Shown: positions 62,878 through 64,000 of the stretch, piece after piece
Layout: every line of letters starts with the position of its first letter
Numbering within the stretch: position 1 is the stretch's first letter
NCBI GenBank assembly: GCA_902783375.1
Contig: CACZQN010000003.1
Coordinates: 96,780-160,779 of the forward strand
Reading direction: 5' to 3'
Source: an uncultured Lachnospiraceae bacterium
GTDB lineage: Bacteria > Bacillota > Clostridia > Lachnospirales > Lachnospiraceae
Length of the DNA: 64,000 nucleotides
The notes under the pieces: model-generated
Database searches by the model: none
The model's input: only the letters and a program-made list of their open reading frames with translations
Told to the model about the DNA's origin: nothing
Translations under genes and position numbers: made by a program

Positions 62878-64000
62878 TTACTTCGCGATCAGGTTCAGGA
62901 TCTTTCCCTTCACGTAGATGACCTTGACGATGTTCTTGCCTTCCACGTTCTTGGCAATGTTCGGAACCTCAAGTGCTTTCGCAACAGCGCTCTCCTGTTC
63001 CTCATCCGGTGTCAGTTCGACGGTTCCCTTCACCTTGCCGTTCACCTGTACGCCGATCTCGATGGTATCTTCCTTAGTCAGTTCCTCATCGTATGTCGGC
63101 CAGGATTCAAATGCCAGTGTGCTTTCCGCTGCCGCAACGCCTTCTTCTACCGTGCTGCCGTGCAGGATTGCCCAGATCTCCTCACCGATGTGCGGTGCGA
63201 TGCAGGAAAGCATCTTGATGTAGCCTTCCGCATATTCAAGCGGGCACTTCTCCTTCTGTGCGGTATTCAGGAAGATCATCATCTGCGAGATGGCGGTATT
63301 GAAACCAAGCTCCTCAAAGTCATTTGTGACCTTCTTGACGGTCTGGTGGTAGATCTTGGTGAGCTTACCATCATTTTCTTTCGTGATATTGGCCGGATCC
63401 GTGAAATAGTTCCAGACGCGGGCAAGGAATCTTCTTGCCCCCTCGACGCCCTGCTTGCTCCACGGCTTGCTTGCCTCGAGCGGTCCCATGAACATCTCAT
63501 AGAGACGCAGCGTATCCGCACCGTAATCACGCACAATATCGGACGGATTCACGGCAAATTCCGGATAGCGCTTGCCCATCTTGATGCCGTTCTCACCGAG
63601 GATCATGCCCTGGTGAACCAGCTTCTGGAATGGCTCCTTGACCGGTGAATAGCCTTCGTTGTAAAGGAAGCGGTTCCAGATTCTCGAATATATCAGGTGA
63701 CCGACTGCATGCTCTGGCCCGCCGATATAGAGGTCAACCGGCAGCCAGTGCTCGAGCAGCTCTTTATTTGCAAATTCGTTGTCATTGTTCGGATCAATAT
63801 AACGGAAATAATACCAGCTGGATCCTGCAGAACCCGGCATCGTGGAAGTCTCACGGGTACCTACGAGGCCGTTATGCTCGTAGTGCTTCCACTCGGTCGC
63901 ATTCTCAAGCGGAGCCTTGCCGTTCTTGCCCTTGTAATCATCAAGCTCCGGCAGTACCAGCGGAAGCTCGTCGTCATCGAGCACCCGGATTGTGCCGTCC
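62878..64000 (-). CDS. leuS: Leucyl-tRNA synthetase, C-terminal part, cut by the right edge
   Basis: About 374 residues of a class I synthetase that charges tRNA-Leu. The part includes STMPGSAGSSWYYFRYIDP, DLYIGGPEHAVGHLIYSRIW and the anticodon-binding helical domain, ending with the C-terminal EIGVQVNGKVKGTVEL domain. The catalytic KMSKS loop reads KMGKR here (in GENGIKMGKRYPEF). The N-terminal half lies outside the window. It is followed by purC. Confidence 0.95.
   Translation of the reverse strand, partial: DGTIRVLDDDELPLVLPELDDYKGKNGKAPLENATEWKHYEHNGLVGTRETSTMPGSAGSSWYYFRYIDPNNDNEFANKELLEHWLPVDLYIGGPEHAVGHLIYSRIWNRFLYNEGYSPVKEPFQKLVHQGMILGENGIKMGKRYPEFAVNPSDIVRDYGADTLRLYEMFMGPLEASKPWSKQGVEGARRFLARVWNYFTDPANITKENDGKLTKIYHQTVKKVTNDFEELGFNTAISQMMIFLNTAQKEKCPLEYAEGYIKMLSCIAPHIGEEIWAILHGSTVEEGVAAAESTLAFESWPTYDEELTKEDTIEIGVQVNGKVKGTVELTPDEEQESAVAKALEVPNIAKNVEGKNIVKVIYVKGKILNLIAK

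Noticed and set aside
61609..63648. Plus-strand open frame of 679 codons opposite purC and leuS
   Set aside because: It runs through the purC terminator and two highly conserved genes on the other strand; a codon-bias shadow.

Overview
The window looks like chromosomal DNA of a gut-type Clostridia, most likely a member or close relative of the Lachnospiraceae. The reasons are a roughly even base composition, single-membrane (Gram-positive) gene content, a Tad pilus locus with no outer-membrane secretin, DUF5702- and DUF6382-type proteins, a clostridial tmRNA and a glycolytic gap-pgk-tpiA cluster. I see no rRNA, insertion sequence, prophage or CRISPR array. Almost every gene lies on the minus strand. 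The exceptions I can support are one LytTR-type regulator (40734-41444) and a tRNA-Gly (54416-54486).

Read in the direction of transcription (right to left), the window opens with leuS (cut by the right edge) and purC. A metabolic group follows: a DUF3237 protein, a secreted protein, an FMN/FAD/4Fe-4S oxidoreductase, a family 2 glycosidase and a HAD phosphatase. Next come a cluster of tandem inverted repeats, the tRNA, an OhrR-like MarR regulator, an M20 dipeptidase and an LTA-synthase-like phosphotransferase. A long housekeeping operon runs from 49.6 to 41.5 kb: Asp23/Gls24 protein, nusB, xseA, xseB, ispA, dxs, tlyA, nadK, argR, yebC. The LytTR gene and recN come next, then gap, pgk, tpiA, an NhaC-type antiporter, secG, smpB, a cold-shock gene and ssrA. 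A NifX-FKBP fusion protein and a lipoprotein 5'-nucleotidase close this part.

The left 29 kb is the accessory and signalling half. A response regulator (28.9 kb) and a sensor kinase (18.9-20.5 kb) bracket a six-gene cassette: a double zinc-ribbon protein, a Hanks-type Ser/Thr kinase with a TPR-like tail, a 45-residue membrane peptide, a membrane zinc-ribbon protein, a von Willebrand A protein and a TPR/RCC1-like protein. After hisH-hisF-ung comes a second signalling block: an Ig-like (Big_2) secreted protein, a PP2C phosphatase and a transmembrane Ser/Thr kinase with a repeat/LRR ectodomain. That block runs without a clear break into a complete single-membrane Tad locus: TadZ, CpaF, TadB, TadC, Flp, TadE, a DUF5702 protein, a second TadE and a prepilin peptidase. 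A WG-repeat protein and a DUF6382 protein, which runs off the left edge, end it.

The most interesting inference is that the kinases, the phosphatase and probably an FHA domain on the DUF6382 protein form a phospho-threonine circuit attached to the pilus machine. Three of these proteins share a short acidic D-S-T motif with a hydrophobic residue three positions after the Thr, which is the kind of site FHA domains read. Other points worth a check are the NifX / His-Cys linker / SlyD-type FKBP fusion, the LytTR regulator whose receiver has lost its phosphoacceptor Asp, the inverted-repeat cluster at 54.6-54.9 kb, and a tmRNA gene with no visible promoter of its own.
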